Source: Peptacetobacter hominis (GTDB lineage: Bacteria; Bacillota; Clostridia; Peptostreptococcales; Peptostreptococcaceae). From it: a stretch of 64,000 nucleotides of DNA. A program made the translations under genes and the position numbers. This document shows, piece by piece, positions 62,936 to 64,000 of the stretch. The notes below the pieces were generated by a model. The model was not told the DNA's origin. It did not search any database and saw only the letters and a program-made list of their open reading frames with translations. The stretch lies in the NCBI RefSeq assembly GCF_006861675.1, contig NZ_SGJB01000011.1, forward strand, positions 28,751-92,750. Direction: 5' to 3'. The stretch's first letter is position 1. Each line of letters opens with the position of its first letter.

Positions 62936-63661
62936 TTAGTCTCTTTTTTCTATAAGTGCAACTTCCTCATCAGAAAGTTCTCTGTATTCACCTATTTCAA
63001 GTGATTCATCAAGTATAAGTCCACCCATTGAAAGTCTCTTCAGATATGTTACTTTTTTGCCTACACTTTCAAACATTCTCTTTACCTGATGGAATTTTCC
63101 CTCGTGTATTACAAGTTCTATTTCCGATTTGTCATCACTTTTCAGTATTTCAAGTTCTGCAGGCATTGTTTTGTATCCGTCATCAAGTACAACACCTTCT
63201 TTGAATGCTTCTATATCCTCTTCTGTAACACGTCCGTCTATTTTTGCATAGTATTTTTTAGGAACATGTTTTTTGGGTGAAAGTACTCTATGTGCAAGCT
63301 GTCCATCGTTTGTCAGAACAAGAAGTCCCTCTGTATCCTTGTCTAGTCTTCCCACTGGAAACGGCTCGAATACAAGATACTCATCATCTATCAGGTCAAG
63401 AACTATAGGGTCATGCTTGTCAAAAGTCGCAGATATATATCCGTCTGGTTTGTTCATCATTATATATATAAACTCCCTGTAGTTGATTTTTTCGCCGTTT
63501 ATTACAATCTCATCTATATCTGTATCTACCTGTTGTCCCGGATTTGATACTGTTTTTCCGTTTACCTGTATTATACCTTGTTTGCAGAATTTTTTTATCT
63601 CTGTTCTGCTTCCGTACCCAAGGTTTGAAAGTACTTTGTCTACTCTCTGTTTCTTTGCCAA
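62936..63661 (-). CDS. rRNA pseudouridine synthase, RsuA/RluB family
   Basis: This 241-residue enzyme has an N-terminal S4 RNA-binding domain (QRVDKVLSNLGYGSRTEIKK) and the catalytic motif GRLDKDTEGLLVLTNDG (Asp in GRLD), then IHEGKFHQVKRMFESVGKKV. It converts a specific uridine in rRNA to pseudouridine; RsuA (16S position 516) and RluB (23S 2605) cannot be separated by eye, but the GYGSR and KRD-tail features suit the RsuA branch. It precedes rlmD by 62 bases. Confidence 0.9.
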   Translation of the reverse strand: MAKKQRVDKVLSNLGYGSRTEIKKFCKQGIIQVNGKTVSNPGQQVDTDIDEIVINGEKINYREFIYIMMNKPDGYISATFDKHDPIVLDLIDDEYLVFEPFPVGRLDKDTEGLLVLTNDGQLAHRVLSPKKHVPKKYYAKIDGRVTEEDIEAFKEGVVLDDGYKTMPAELEILKSDDKSEIELVIHEGKFHQVKRMFESVGKKVTYLKRLSMGGLILDESLEIGEYRELSDEEVALIEKRD

Positions 63662-64000
63662 AACTATACCTCCTTCAAACAGTCTAATACTTCAATTTTA
63701 TCATTTTTTTACACCAATTAATAGTGGATTTTGGTTACAGTACTCCAGATAATCCAATAAATTTTAAATTAATTCAAAAAGAAAATGTTTGCAATCGTCA
63801 GTTTTTGATTTTACTATATACCTTTTGTGCTTTTCTCGGTATAATATAATTGATGGATAAATTTTAAAAGTTTATAGGAGGAGCAACTATGTAGTTGTTA
63901 AAAATATATACAAATATGTATAAACATATATAAACATATTTTTAGAAACGAAAAGCTCCCTGCATTTGTAAAGAGTGCAGAGTGGCAGGAATTGCCTGCC
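63662..64000 (+). promoter_or_regulatory. Promoter and structured 5' leader of a rightward gene outside the window
   Basis: TATAAT at 63840-63845 may start transcription near 63855. The leader holds GGAGGAGCAAC followed by ATGTAG, a start codon directly followed by a stop (63890-63895). Further on are two hairpins, CTGCA ... TGCAG (63960-63980) and GGCAGG ... CCTGCC (63984-64000). The gene lies beyond the edge. The RNA looks structured, but I cannot match it to a known riboswitch or T-box. Confidence 0.45.

Noticed and set aside
63890..64000. T-box or preQ1 riboswitch at the right edge
   Set aside because: I cannot find a T-box antiterminator bulge (TGGNACCGCG) or a preQ1 core, and the element is cut by the window end.
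1..64000. CRISPR array or long tandem repeats
   Set aside because: Reading through the window, I saw no regularly spaced direct repeats of 20-40 bases. The only extended repeats are the attenuators and the paralogous genes.

Overview
The window looks like chromosome of a low-G+C Gram-positive anaerobe of the class Clostridia, perhaps a Peptostreptococcaceae relative. The signs are A/T-rich codon use (ATA, AGA, TTA), strong AGGAGG-type ribosome sites, frequent intrinsic terminators, lipoprotein binding proteins, and a set of peptide and amino-acid genes suited to a protein-fermenting organism. The genus is an inference. No tRNA, rRNA or CRISPR array was seen. Most genes lie on the minus strand.

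Region by region. 0-12.9 kb: a split ThrE-type exporter, a nitrilase-family amidase, a five-gene ABC operon whose neighbours suggest a phosphorylated organic substrate, a small repair-like operon (Ogt, B3/B4 protein, deoxyinosine glycosylase), serC-serA and a HisJ-like phosphatase. 13-22.3 kb: an accessory region with a decayed gene, a macrolide-resistance island (hflX and erm, each behind a near-identical leader-peptide attenuator, with a third leader and terminator upstream), a broken IS200-type element, a DUF2806 gene, an SDR pseudogene, a MATE pump, and a deletion scar joining VOC and SorC gene fragments. 22.3-42 kb: housekeeping and peptide use, with a PIG-L deacetylase, amidohydrolase, two M18 aminopeptidases each paired with a POT transporter, two M24 peptidases, a ZIP transporter, an arsenic locus with three copies of one operator, and a NitT/TauT-type ABC importer. 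42-46.6 kb: a BtuFCD-like importer behind a cobalamin riboswitch, then a CPBP protease. 46.8-61.3 kb: a zinc-ribbon HTH regulator, then a radical-SAM peptide (RiPP) cluster. 61.5-63.7 kb: rlmD and an RsuA-family pseudouridine synthase. The right end holds the promoter and leader of a rightward gene outside the window.

The two most interesting systems are these. (1) In the erm-hflX island, leader peptides of 14 residues ending in IRLRG or MRLRR carry the RLR arrest motif known from ErmD-class macrolide attenuators. The attenuator has been copied in front of a ribosome-splitting GTPase, so target modification and ribosome rescue are probably induced by the same drug. (2) In the peptide cluster, a LytTR/AgrC-type two-component system sits beside two near-twin 880-residue FtsX-type permeases, two radical SAM/SPASM enzymes, a peptidase-less ABC exporter, a subtilase fused to a carrier-protein-like domain lacking the phosphopantetheine serine, and a 56-residue five-cysteine precursor. 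The likely flow is sensing, then expression, radical SAM cross-linking, leader removal by the subtilase, export, and self-protection by the permeases.
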